In this document: positions 16,749-25,489 of the stretch, one piece after another
Position numbering within the stretch: the first letter of the stretch is position 1
How the letters are laid out: every line of letters begins with the position of its first letter
Origin: Bryobacteraceae bacterium
GTDB lineage: Bacteria > Acidobacteriota > Terriglobia > Bryobacterales > Bryobacteraceae
DNA: 44,240 nucleotides
Assembly (NCBI GenBank): GCA_025927575.1
Contig: JAICLJ010000017.1
Coordinates: forward strand, 1 to 44,240
Reading direction: 5' to 3'
Notes under the pieces: generated by a model
What the model saw: the letters and a program-made list of their open reading frames with translations, nothing else
The model's database searches: none
Told to the model about the DNA's origin: nothing
Position numbers and translations under genes: made by a program

Positions 16749-19700
16749 TTAGAAGTAAAGCTTCAATCCGACCACTAAGCGGCGGGCCAGAGCGGCCTCC
16801 GTGAATCGCCCATAATTTGTGTTTGTCTGGACATTACTTGCATCGAATTTCGCCCCAGTATCGATGTTGGTGAACTGGGTGTGATTGAACGTGTTATAAG
16901 TTTCAAAACGGAATTGCAAGCGTCTTGCTTCATTCGAGCCCAACTTGAAATTCTTGAACAATGAGATGTCCCAGTTGTTCAGGCCAGGCCGATAGATGGG
17001 AGCCTTCGAAGCGTTTCCAATGCCATCCACGGAATAGCCCGGAAGCGGCGCCTTCACCGCATCGACGTTAAACCACTGCCCGTCTGGCGCGGGCGCGTTC
17101 GGATCGGCCACAAGCACCGAACGGCTGTCCAGGCCATTACCCGTCCCACCGGTTAGATCGGCCGAATACGTGAGGCTGTAATTCAGCGCCACCGGAGGGC
17201 CTGTCTGGAAGTTACTTACTCCGGAAAGTTCCCACCCGTCGAGACCAATACGACTAATTGGATTGTCCCAATATTTACTCACGCTTGGCAAATTGTAAGT
17301 GTAGTCAATTGTCATAACGTGCCGCCGGTCGAACCCGGCGGGGCCATAATTGCGGCTCCGATAGTCTAGAACCGGGTTGACTGTATTGCCAATGCCATCT
17401 ACCAGGTCGAGCGCTTTGGACCAGGCATAGCTCACATGGAACGTCAAATTCTGAGAGAAGCGCTTTGTGAGCTGAACCTGCAGTGCGTTGTAATTACCGA
17501 TTCCGGCAAACTCCAGATAATTGATGTCCGTATACCCGGTATATGGCCGCAGGAAATTAGAATTGATAGGCTTGCCGGGAACCGTCGGATCCTGGCTCGA
17601 CGGCAGGAAATTCGTGCCATACGGCACCGCGTTGATATTGCGGTTATCGAGCAAATGTTTTTGCGAGTTTCCAGCATAGGCAACGTCCAGCAAAATGCCA
17701 CGTCCTATATCCTGTTGGATCCCAAAGCTCCAGTTGTACACGGTCGGTGGTTTGAAGTCCCGCTGGACCGAATAGACGCTGGTTGGGCTCAGGCTGAGCG
17801 GCGTCGACAGCAGGTTGCCGATGGTTGTATAGTTCGCCGATGCGGTGACGACTAGTGGCGGCGACTGAACGAGCTGCAAGATCTGATCGTCGTTGAAACG
17901 GTTGTAGAAAATTCCAAATCCCGTCCGCAGCGCTGTCTTTCCATTTCCGAACACGTCCCAAGCCAAACCAATCCGAGGAGCGGTCTGAATGCCTGGAGTA
18001 TTGAGAATGCTCTGCTTGTGTTGGGTCATGCCCTGAAAAGGCCTGCCAGCCGCCGGCGAAAATGTGCCGATCTTCACCGCCGGAAGAATCTGGCTGGTCG
18101 CGGGATCCAGGCCAACGCGCTGGCCGCCGGCAGGGTTAATGTAAGGCTGAATGAGCGGAGGCTGCTGGCCGGCGTTGTAAGCAGAAAGATCGAACGCTGC
18201 CAGAGTATCTCCCGCACTCAGCGTCGGCTGGATGAAATAGAACCTGACACCGGCATCAATCGTCAATCGCTTCGTGGCCTTCCAGGTATCTTGGCCATAC
18301 CACTCGACATTGATATAACGCCCATGGGCTCCGGGATGTTGGTCGGATTCGGTATAGCTATCCACCACACCGAGAAGGGCATTCGAGTAGGAATAGCCAG
18401 TATCGAGAGGGTTAGTCGCATCGCGATCAAAAGCGAATGAACCATTAAAATAGGTGGAACGAGCGGCATTTCGTGTGCCGCGTTCCACGAACACCCCGAC
18501 CTTTAGGCTGTGCTGGTCGATGATATCGGAAAAATTGTCCGAATAGTTCCAGATGTTATTGGTTCCAAAGAAGGGGAAGCGCTGCTCGATGTTCAGCGAG
18601 CCGACATTGGGAATGCCTCCTGCGAATGTCGCGTTCGGAATCAAGCCGAACGGGTTGTTCTGCGGATAAAACTGCGGAATCGATAGCCCCAATTTTGCTC
18701 GGCTGTTGTTGTCGATGGCGCTCTGCGTGAGTGGGTCCACCGTTTGCTTCGCGCGATTAACGCCGAAGGTCAGCTCGTTCACCATGGTCGGGCTGAACGT
18801 GTGCAGCAGTGTCGAAGCGATACCGGCGCTGTGTATCTGATAGCTGATCGGAAGCTGTGGCCAATTGTTACTTCCGCCAAGGCCCGCGAGGAGCTGGAAT
18901 CCACCCTCGGACGCTTGATAGTCCTGTATCAGCCGAACGTAAAACGTCGTGTTTTGAGAAACGTTGTAATCACCCCGGAGGATGGTGTCGCGTCGAGGCT
19001 GGTTGTTCACACTAACGCCAGCCCAATTATATTGGCCGCCGGGCCCCACGGTGTTGGGCAAAGGAAACACATTGAGGAGTTTCTGGCCATTGGGGTCAAT
19101 TCGGTCGGATGGGATGATGTTACCGGCGAACGGCGCGTGCGTCAAAGGATCGGTGATTGTGACGCCGGATTGCGAAAAATCGCCCTGCCGCTCGAGCGCG
19201 GTGGGAAACGTCTGGTTCTGAACCGACGAAGGAATCGTAAGCGGCAGGAAATCCTGGGACCAGAAAAAGAACAGCTTGTTCCGATTGCGGTTGAAATTTA
19301 TCTTTGGGAGCAGCACCGGCCCACCCAGAAAATAACCCGGATTATTGAAGCGATAGTGCGGACGCGGAAGACCGTTCTTGTTGTTAAAGAACTCATTGGC
19401 GTTCATGTCCTCGTTGCGCAGAAAGTAATAGGCGCCGCCGTGGAAGTCTCGGGTTCCACTCTTGATGACTGTGTTGATGGTGCCGCCTGAGCTACGGCCG
19501 TATTCAGCCTGATAATTACTCAGCAGGACCTTCACTTCGGCGACCGCGTCGATGCTCGGAGCGAGATAAGGGCCGGTCATCGAGCCTGTGTCCAGACTTG
19601 TAATGCCATCCAGATTGAGATCGATAGATCCCGCGCGGGTGCCATTAATATTGATTCCCACGAGATCGTTCCAACCGGGCGATTCACGGTTAGCAGTATC

Positions 19701-20222
19701 GATGATGCCGGGCAGCAGCTTGGCTGTGCCGATGTAAGAGCGTCCCTTCAGGGGTAACTCCTGCATCTGGCGGCTCGTGATAAGGCCCGATCGTTCCGCG
19801 CTTTCCGTCTGGACGGCGGCCGTCTCGCTGGTCACGGACACAGTCTCCGAAATCGCGCCCAGTTGGAGCACAATCGGCGGCAATGTTACCCGCTCCGTCG
19901 CAGAGACGTTGATCTGGGTTTGCTCGTATCGCTTGAAGCCTGGAGCGTCAACCGAAACCGAGAAAGTCCCGGGAAGCAACTCGGTAAAAACAAAGCGGCC
20001 CTGCTGGTCGGTTTTGATAGAACGCTTTTGAGATGTTTGGCTATTTGTGAGCTCTACGGTGGCAGAGGCAACGGCGGAACCGCTGGAATCCGTGATGGCC
20101 CCCGAGAGCCGCCCCGTCAATCCCTGCGCGAAAAGCGAACCGGACCAGCAAACAGCAAGCAGAGCAATCCCTACCGCCGCGGAGAACACACTTCTCCGGG
20201 CAGTCAATACTTCAACCTTCAT
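16749..20222 (-). CDS. Oar-like TonB-dependent receptor
   Basis: This complete 1157-residue outer-membrane protein has a signal peptide ending around SGSLFAQ (about residue 33). A carboxypeptidase-regulatory-like domain follows at about 36-120 (GRLSGAITDSSGSAV, GRFVFTELLPGTFSV). The plug has ELPLKGRSYIGTAKLLPGI and YQAEYGRSSGGTINTVIKSG. A long barrel ends in VVGLKLYF with a terminal Phe, as needed for BAM recognition. It is the last of seven minus-strand genes, all coding for exported proteins, and has its own candidate promoter 171 bases after the preceding gene. By analogy with other Oar/SusC-like receptors next to hydrolases it may take up a saccharide or breakdown product, but this is inference. 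Confidence 0.93.
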   Translation of the reverse strand: MKVEVLTARRSVFSAAVGIALLAVCWSGSLFAQGLTGRLSGAITDSSGSAVASATVELTNSQTSQKRSIKTDQQGRFVFTELLPGTFSVSVDAPGFKRYEQTQINVSATERVTLPPIVLQLGAISETVSVTSETAAVQTESAERSGLITSRQMQELPLKGRSYIGTAKLLPGIIDTANRESPGWNDLVGININGTRAGSIDLNLDGITSLDTGSMTGPYLAPSIDAVAEVKVLLSNYQAEYGRSSGGTINTVIKSGTRDFHGGAYYFLRNEDMNANEFFNNKNGLPRPHYRFNNPGYFLGGPVLLPKINFNRNRNKLFFFWSQDFLPLTIPSSVQNQTFPTALERQGDFSQSGVTITDPLTHAPFAGNIIPSDRIDPNGQKLLNVFPLPNTVGPGGQYNWAGVSVNNQPRRDTILRGDYNVSQNTTFYVRLIQDYQASEGGFQLLAGLGGSNNWPQLPISYQIHSAGIASTLLHTFSPTMVNELTFGVNRAKQTVDPLTQSAIDNNSRAKLGLSIPQFYPQNNPFGLIPNATFAGGIPNVGSLNIEQRFPFFGTNNIWNYSDNFSDIIDQHSLKVGVFVERGTRNAARSTYFNGSFAFDRDATNPLDTGYSYSNALLGVVDSYTESDQHPGAHGRYINVEWYGQDTWKATKRLTIDAGVRFYFIQPTLSAGDTLAAFDLSAYNAGQQPPLIQPYINPAGGQRVGLDPATSQILPAVKIGTFSPAAGRPFQGMTQHKQSILNTPGIQTAPRIGLAWDVFGNGKTALRTGFGIFYNRFNDDQILQLVQSPPLVVTASANYTTIGNLLSTPLSLSPTSVYSVQRDFKPPTVYNWSFGIQQDIGRGILLDVAYAGNSQKHLLDNRNINAVPYGTNFLPSSQDPTVPGKPINSNFLRPYTGYTDINYLEFAGIGNYNALQVQLTKRFSQNLTFHVSYAWSKALDLVDGIGNTVNPVLDYRSRNYGPAGFDRRHVMTIDYTYNLPSVSKYWDNPISRIGLDGWELSGVSNFQTGPPVALNYSLTYSADLTGGTGNGLDSRSVLVADPNAPAPDGQWFNVDAVKAPLPGYSVDGIGNASKAPIYRPGLNNWDISLFKNFKLGSNEARRLQFRFETYNTFNHTQFTNIDTGAKFDASNVQTNTNYGRFTEAALARRLVVGLKLYF

Positions 20223-20262
20223 CTAACCCCCAAGTCGAGACGATATGATATCGCCACCGGCT

Positions 20263-20292
20263 ATGGTAAATCAGATGTGAAAGATCTGTCAA
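20263..20292 (-). promoter_or_regulatory. Candidate sigma-70 type promoter for the receptor gene
   Basis: On the minus strand a perfect -35 hexamer TTGACA (20287-20292) is followed after 18 bases by TACCAT (20263-20268), matching four of six -10 positions. Transcription would begin about 35 bases before the receptor ATG at 20222. Sequence match only; promoters in this phylum are poorly described. Confidence 0.4.
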
Positions 20293-20393
20293 TAAAACTC
20301 AAGTAAAATTACTGACAAATTACCGCCAATAACATCATCGTTCAGAATCGGGCCCGGCATTTTCGCCTTATTGCGCTGCGTTTGAAATCCGTT

Positions 20394-21944
20394 TCACTCA
20401 CCGAGACCGAAGCAATACAACGTGCTGTCATAAGTGCCGAGATACACGCGGCCATTCGCCACCGACAGTCCGCTGAAGTGGCTGAACGAAGTGATCTGAT
20501 CGCCGCTTGAATATAATTCCTTGCCGGTTTCAGGGTCGAGCGCATACAGCACGGCATGAGTCGATCTGGAAATACGCAGGGGACTGTTATCGAAGAGGCC
20601 GCGGTCTGGAAAAGCCTGCTCGGTATATTCTCCGTTGCCGTACGCGTACACGACACCGTTCGCCACCACCGGAGGCTCCGCCCGGTTCATATCGCGGGAC
20701 ATCCAGGCTGGCGTCAGTTTGTATTTTCCGTTCTCTTCTTCCACCTTCAGCGCGACAATGGCGCCATGCGTAACGGGGCCGTAGGAGACTGGAACCTTGA
20801 AATCGGGATGTACTGCGCCCCAGAAGGGAACTAACAACCATCGCGTGCCGTTCGCGTCCTTCCACGTCGCCATGGAGCCCCAGATGCCCGCCGACGCGAA
20901 GTTCACTTCCTGGTTGCACATTAGCGGAGTTTGAACGAGCGGCGTCTGGTGATCGTTGCCGCCCGCGTTCGCAGTGTCGAGCAGATAGACGCGGCAGGCT
21001 TTGCTGCCGACGGCCATCAGTTCCTTGCTTTTGAAATCGAAGATGGGAGGAGTAACCTGCATGTCGAGATCCCGCTTTTGCATCCAGAACCAGTCTTTCG
21101 GCTCAAACCAATCCTTGAGCTTCAGTTCGGTTCCTACGACGTGTACTCCAATCAAGCCATTGCCGAAGATGTGGTTTTCGGGATCGTATGTTCCATCGCC
21201 AGTCGGCGCCCAGGCAGTTCCAGTCGAATCGATCGACGCGCCCTGCCGGCCCCATAGTCCCCCGCTCCCCGGATTGAAAGTCATCACTTTGTGGCTCGGA
21301 TCGTTGACGTCGATGGCCCACACCTGGTTCGGATTGCCGTTGCAGCTCTGCGAGGTGGTTGTGAAGATGACGCCCTTCCACATGTTCAGGGCATACGATT
21401 TGCCATTGGGAAAGCCGAATTTCACAGCGGGCGCGACGTCTTCGCCGTCCGCCACGTTCAGCGAGTGAAGCATGCCGTTACCGGCTAGCGCGTATACCGT
21501 TCTAGCGCCTGACGCGTCGGCCGGTCCGATGATCGGCGTAGCGGTTTGCCCGCCCGGACAGAGAGGATCGCCGGATCTAAATCCGCGCCCTTCCGTGATA
21601 GGCGGATACTCAAAATGCTTGTGCCAGATAACCTTGCCCGCATCCACATCGATGGCGTAGATGTTATCCGAGATGCCGGCTTCAATCGCAATCTGCTTCG
21701 GACCGTCTTTCGTTGGAAGCTGCCCGACAATCAGCGGCGGGAAAAGCGAATGCATCTCTCTCGGCTTGTTATCGAATTTTATTTTCCACAGAATTTTCAG
21801 GTCTTTGACGTTATCTTTCGAGAGGGTGTGCTCGTCTCTCTGCCATCCGTCGCGGCGGGGGCCGCCGCCATCGGTCAGCCAGTCGGCTCCGGAAAGCAGT
21901 CCGCAACAGACCGCGGCAATCGTCAAATAACGTAGCTTTTGCAT
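20394..21944 (-). CDS. Exported PQQ-like beta-propeller protein
   Basis: This 516-residue protein has a signal peptide (MQKLRYLTIAAVCCGLLSGA) and then repeated propeller blades of the pyrroloquinoline-quinone enzyme type: DNIYAIDVDAGKVIWH, YALAGNGMLHSLNV, VYLLDTANAGG and YALDPETGKELYSS. The start has AAAGGA five bases upstream. I see no linked heme-binding motif and cannot confirm PQQ or metal ligands, so it may be a true quinoprotein dehydrogenase or only a structural propeller. It is paralogous to the next gene: both open with a DW-x-x-GG/SGNP-QRDGW motif and share H-x-T-PL-x-Q and GIWG blocks. The gap to that gene is about 60 bases, so they are probably co-transcribed. Confidence 0.82.
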   Translation of the reverse strand: MQKLRYLTIAAVCCGLLSGADWLTDGGGPRRDGWQRDEHTLSKDNVKDLKILWKIKFDNKPREMHSLFPPLIVGQLPTKDGPKQIAIEAGISDNIYAIDVDAGKVIWHKHFEYPPITEGRGFRSGDPLCPGGQTATPIIGPADASGARTVYALAGNGMLHSLNVADGEDVAPAVKFGFPNGKSYALNMWKGVIFTTTSQSCNGNPNQVWAIDVNDPSHKVMTFNPGSGGLWGRQGASIDSTGTAWAPTGDGTYDPENHIFGNGLIGVHVVGTELKLKDWFEPKDWFWMQKRDLDMQVTPPIFDFKSKELMAVGSKACRVYLLDTANAGGNDHQTPLVQTPLMCNQEVNFASAGIWGSMATWKDANGTRWLLVPFWGAVHPDFKVPVSYGPVTHGAIVALKVEEENGKYKLTPAWMSRDMNRAEPPVVANGVVYAYGNGEYTEQAFPDRGLFDNSPLRISRSTHAVLYALDPETGKELYSSGDQITSFSHFSGLSVANGRVYLGTYDSTLYCFGLGE

Positions 21945-22005
21945 TCCAATCCTTTCTCGTCTCGCGCGGCCTCGATGAATGCGTCGCGTGCATTCCCTAA
22001 TTTGC

Positions 22006-23643
22006 TCAGCGCTCCGTCAGTTGTGGCTGCATTGCGGGGAAGCCGTAACAGTAAATGGTGTTGTCGTGCGTCGTGAAATACACGCGCCCATTCGCAAGCG
22101 CCAGTCCGCTGCCGTGCGAAAAAGTCGCGGCGTCGTCGCCTGTCGAAAACAGCTCTTTACCGGTGGTTCCGTCAAGCGCGTACATCGTCGCATGCGATGC
22201 CATCTTTTCCCTTTCCGCAGCAGTGTAAGGACTCCCATTCTTCTTGGCGAGGCGCGGTGATTGGCCCGTTGAGAGGGCGAATACCAATCCGTTTGTCGTT
22301 ATCGGAGACGCGGGCGCCAGCAAATCCCGTGAGATCCATTGCGGCACGAGCGCCGGCTTCCCGTTCTTCGCTTCCACTTTGAATGCGACGATGCTGCCAT
22401 GCGGGGCGGCGCCGTTCGTCACCGCAAATTTCGCCGCGTCGCCCGCGGGCCCCGATAGCGCCGCGTAAACCCATCGCGTACCGTTGTCGAGATCCTCCCA
22501 GGTGGAGAAATCTCCCCAGATTCCGCGGCCCGCGTAACTTTTCTCCGGGGCCGCGATGGGTGCTGTCTGGGCGAGCGGCGTGTGATGATCGGCGCCGCCG
22601 AGGGAAGTGGAATCGAGCAGATAGACTGTTCCATCTCGTCCGGCCGCAACAATCAACTCCTTGCCTTTCCAAGGGAAAACGGCGGGCGTTGCGCCCGGCG
22701 CCGCAATGCCTTTTCTCGCGGCAGGCGCCGATCCGGAGGGCGTGAAATAGTCCTTCACTTTCAGGTCGGCGGGATTCAAAGCGAGGACCGTGCTATGGTA
22801 ATCGCCGGCTACGTCGCCGTGCCCGCTGTCCACCTGCGCGTAGACGGTTCCATTCTCGGCGATGGCGGTCCCGCCCTTCCCGGAAAGGCCGCTGCCGTTG
22901 GTGGGAAAAGAAACAACGTGCTGCTCCGCGGCGCCAAGATCGACGGCATAGAGCGCATTCGGATTACCGCCGCACCCATCCACCGTCGCTGCGTAGACGA
23001 TCGTACCGCCGATATTGATCGCGCTCACCTTCGAATTCGCAGGAAGAAATTTCACGGGCGGAACAGCCTTAGCATTGCCATCCGACTGGCGGATAAATCG
23101 CAGATAGCCTGCGCTATCGATGGCGAAAACGTAGCCATTTCTGCCGAAGCCCGACGCAAATACGCCTTCGTTTGTGGGGGCTTTTTTCGACCGGTGAAAG
23201 CCGCCGCGCATCGGGCTGCTTCCACCGGTGATCGCGACTGAGGCTGTCAGCCCGCCAGGGCAACCGGGAGTGGCGCTGGCCGGGGTTGAATCGCCTTCCT
23301 GTTCGAAATGTGTTTTCCAGATCGGCCGGTTGAGGGCGGCATCAATGGAATAGACATTGTCGGAACTCCCTCCCACGAACAGCATCTCCTTGAAGCCGAG
23401 ATACGTAATGAGGTTGCTCAAGATGATCGGCGATGTCAGGGAGGCAAGGCCTCTCGATTGATTGTCCACCTTGGTCTTGTAGAGCAGCTTCAGGCCCTGC
23501 ACCTGGTCTCTTACAATTTCTTCCTCGCCTCGCGCCCAGCCGTCCCGCTGCGGGTTTCCACTCTGGCTCGCCCAATCGGCGCCCCAAAGCGCGGTCATGA
23601 ATCCCGAAAGTAGGACAATCGATAGAAGTTTCCGCATCCCCAT
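22006..23643 (-). CDS. Exported PQQ-like beta-propeller protein, paralog
   Basis: The 545-residue protein has a signal peptide (MRKLLSIVLLSGFMTALWGA) and propeller blades such as DNVYSIDAALNRPIWKTHF, GYVFAIDSAGYLRFI, TVYLLDSTSLGGADHHTPL and YALDGTTGKELFSTGDD. It aligns along its length with the neighbouring propeller gene, including NPQRDGWARG and the AGRGIWGDFSTWED block, so the two arose by tandem duplication. ATG 23643 and 23637 are both possible starts behind a GAGGAAGAGAAGG stretch; the frame extends to 23682 without protein-like sequence. The gene follows the cytochrome c/HhH gene by about 107 bases, so an electron-transfer partnership is plausible. Catalytic residues could not be confirmed. 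Confidence 0.82.
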   Translation of the reverse strand: MGMRKLLSIVLLSGFMTALWGADWASQSGNPQRDGWARGEEEIVRDQVQGLKLLYKTKVDNQSRGLASLTSPIILSNLITYLGFKEMLFVGGSSDNVYSIDAALNRPIWKTHFEQEGDSTPASATPGCPGGLTASVAITGGSSPMRGGFHRSKKAPTNEGVFASGFGRNGYVFAIDSAGYLRFIRQSDGNAKAVPPVKFLPANSKVSAINIGGTIVYAATVDGCGGNPNALYAVDLGAAEQHVVSFPTNGSGLSGKGGTAIAENGTVYAQVDSGHGDVAGDYHSTVLALNPADLKVKDYFTPSGSAPAARKGIAAPGATPAVFPWKGKELIVAAGRDGTVYLLDSTSLGGADHHTPLAQTAPIAAPEKSYAGRGIWGDFSTWEDLDNGTRWVYAALSGPAGDAAKFAVTNGAAPHGSIVAFKVEAKNGKPALVPQWISRDLLAPASPITTNGLVFALSTGQSPRLAKKNGSPYTAAEREKMASHATMYALDGTTGKELFSTGDDAATFSHGSGLALANGRVYFTTHDNTIYCYGFPAMQPQLTER

Positions 23644-23750
23644 CACCTTCTCTTCCTCAACAGACGCGCCGTACGGTAGCAAAGCCGGAGTACCGGCCGC
23701 AGCGGTTCACTCGCAGCCCCGTTGCGGTCAATTTCGTGGAAGACCTTGCC

Positions 23751-24266
23751 TCAGAAAACAATACGGTCCTTATTCTTCTCTATCTTTTGAAAATCCAGCC
23801 CCGGAACCTTGCGGAGATCGTCGAGAGATTTGAAATTGCCATGCTCGGTCCGGTACTGAATGACTGCCGCCGCTTCCGACCTCAAGAGCAGCAGCGACGA
23901 TTCCATATCAACAGCCGACGCCGTGTTGATATCGACCGGCTTCGCCGGCGCGGGCGGGAAGTTTTTCGATAGATACTCCAGCACTGCATTCAATTCGTCA
24001 TCGGTGCCCCTGGCTCCCATACTGACCATCTTGGAGATTGTGGCCTCCCACTGCCTGCGCGTTTGGTGAAGCGAAGCCGCCCGTTCCGGAGAATGACACG
24101 TGCCGCATATTCTTATCGTTACTTGTTTTCCCGGGCCGTCCGGCAACTGAGCGGTAGTGGCCGCGTATAACGCCGGAGCGGTCGCAAGGAGCGCGCAAAG
24201 CCGCAAAAAAGGGCTCGCCTGCCGCTGTTTGAAAACGCCGCGAGGCACTGAATAAATCGATGACAT
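23751..24266 (-). CDS. Exported cytochrome c with degenerate ComEA-like HhH domain
   Basis: This 171-residue protein has a hydrophobic export signal (LRLCALLATAPALYA), a heme c attachment motif CGTCH at residues 54-58 with possible Met ligands at 80 or 83, and a C-terminal domain resembling ComEA helix-hairpin-helix units. The HhH part reads PVDINTASAVDM, then IQYRTEHGNFKSLDDLRKVPGL. In ComEA the first hairpin carries LPGIG; here that site reads SSLLLLRSE, so the DNA-contacting glycines are lost while the second (VPGL) remains. ATG 24266 is used; GTG 24284 is in frame. It sits before two PQQ-like propellers and could accept their electrons. DNA binding should not be assumed. Confidence 0.82.
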   Translation of the reverse strand: MSSIYSVPRGVFKQRQASPFLRLCALLATAPALYAATTAQLPDGPGKQVTIRICGTCHSPERAASLHQTRRQWEATISKMVSMGARGTDDELNAVLEYLSKNFPPAPAKPVDINTASAVDMESSLLLLRSEAAAVIQYRTEHGNFKSLDDLRKVPGLDFQKIEKNKDRIVF

Positions 24267-24466
24267 GGTAGAGAACTCAGGCACAATCCAACAACTGAAT
24301 GACGTAGTCCAATTTAAAAAACGATCATACCGCCACCGTAATCGTCGCCGCTAAGAGGCACATATCTCTCGCTGCATTCGCACCGGCGTGACTGGTCAGA
24401 TCGCAAAATGTTCCGGCGGGCCGAGATTCGGGCGCTCTAGAGAGACGAGCGCGCCGGTTCCCCACG

Positions 24467-25366
24467 TTACAGCTTCTTGATCCAAACGTCACGGATGCTA
24501 ATCTTGCCGGTGCCCTCGATCTCAAACCCGATCAAACCGCTCTTCCGGAATTTAGTAGCATCGTCGTCCATCAAAATGGCCATCGCGTGCCCGTTGACGA
24601 TGTGGATCATTTCGTGGCCGCGAGCGATTAAGTGTAATTGATTCCAGCCCTCGACGTTTACGTATCCGCCCAGTCCTTTGGGATCGCCGAGAGTGGCGAC
24701 AAGGCGGGGCTTCTTACCTTCCTCGGTGTGCACCACCTGGCCTCTCCAGGCGATGATTCCTCTTCCGGTTGCCTGTTCGTAATACTGGCCGGTGTATTGA
24801 TTTCGTCCGTCGAAATCGAACTGCGCCCCGAGCATATCCCATTTCGCTTGCGACGCTTTGGACGGCGGAACTCCACGCGGTTGCCCCCCCGGGCATACGC
24901 CCGTTGGTTGAGGGCCACCGCCGGGACCAAGATGAGCTTTACTCGGGCTCAATATGGCGCCTCGGTATTGTATGCCGCTGTTCACCTGGGCGCCTTCGCC
25001 GCGCATCTCGAGCTTCATTTCAAAGTCGGCCGGTTCGCCGCCCTTCCACACCAGATAAATAGTGCCCGTGGGTTTTTCGCAGGTTGATTCCACTGTGATG
25101 GCGCCGTCCTCCACGCGCCAATACTTCGTGTCACCGTCCCATCCATTCAATGTCGATCCATCGAACATGGATGTCCACCCGGCGTGATCGTTAAAGTCGA
25201 TGGGCTCCGGTTGAGTAAATCCACCGCCGCGGTGGCGGTGGGCCGGCGCCGTGGGCTGCTGCGCGCGTGAGGGTATCGCTTGAAACAGCAGGATCGATAG
25301 CGCCGAACCGGCGGCAATCAGCGCCGCCTTCGTTACGGGACTGGCTTTGCGAGATGACGGAAACAT
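24467..25366 (-). CDS. DUF1080 protein (3-keto-disaccharide hydrolase domain)
   Basis: This 299-residue protein has a signal peptide (LIAAGSALSILLFQAIPSRA), a His-rich linker (PAHRHRGGG), and one DUF1080 concanavalin-like fold. Typical blocks are GWTSMFDGSTLNGWDGD, WRVEDGAITVES, LVWKGGEPADFEMKLEMR, VNSGIQYRG, WNQLHLIARGHEMIHIVNG and SGLIGFEIEGTGKISIRDVWIK. Some members of this family hydrolyse 3-keto-glycosides, so an exported role in breaking oxidised sugars is possible. The insert with several Gly/Pro (PGGGPQPTGVCPGGQ) is family-typical in this phylum. Its neighbours, a sulfatase and a heme c/propeller set, would fit processing of a sulfated or oxidised glycan. No catalytic assay-proven motif was checked. 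Confidence 0.85.
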   Translation of the reverse strand: MFPSSRKASPVTKAALIAAGSALSILLFQAIPSRAQQPTAPAHRHRGGGFTQPEPIDFNDHAGWTSMFDGSTLNGWDGDTKYWRVEDGAITVESTCEKPTGTIYLVWKGGEPADFEMKLEMRGEGAQVNSGIQYRGAILSPSKAHLGPGGGPQPTGVCPGGQPRGVPPSKASQAKWDMLGAQFDFDGRNQYTGQYYEQATGRGIIAWRGQVVHTEEGKKPRLVATLGDPKGLGGYVNVEGWNQLHLIARGHEMIHIVNGHAMAILMDDDATKFRKSGLIGFEIEGTGKISIRDVWIKKL

Positions 25367-25489
25367 ATCAGTTGTCTACTGTATCGCTTTGCGGCTTCGC
25401 ATGTTCGGCCCGTGGCCCTCTTCCCGCCGGGCGCAAGCGATAAACACGGAAATCAAGACGAAGGCCTGAGCTACACCACCGGTTATAAC

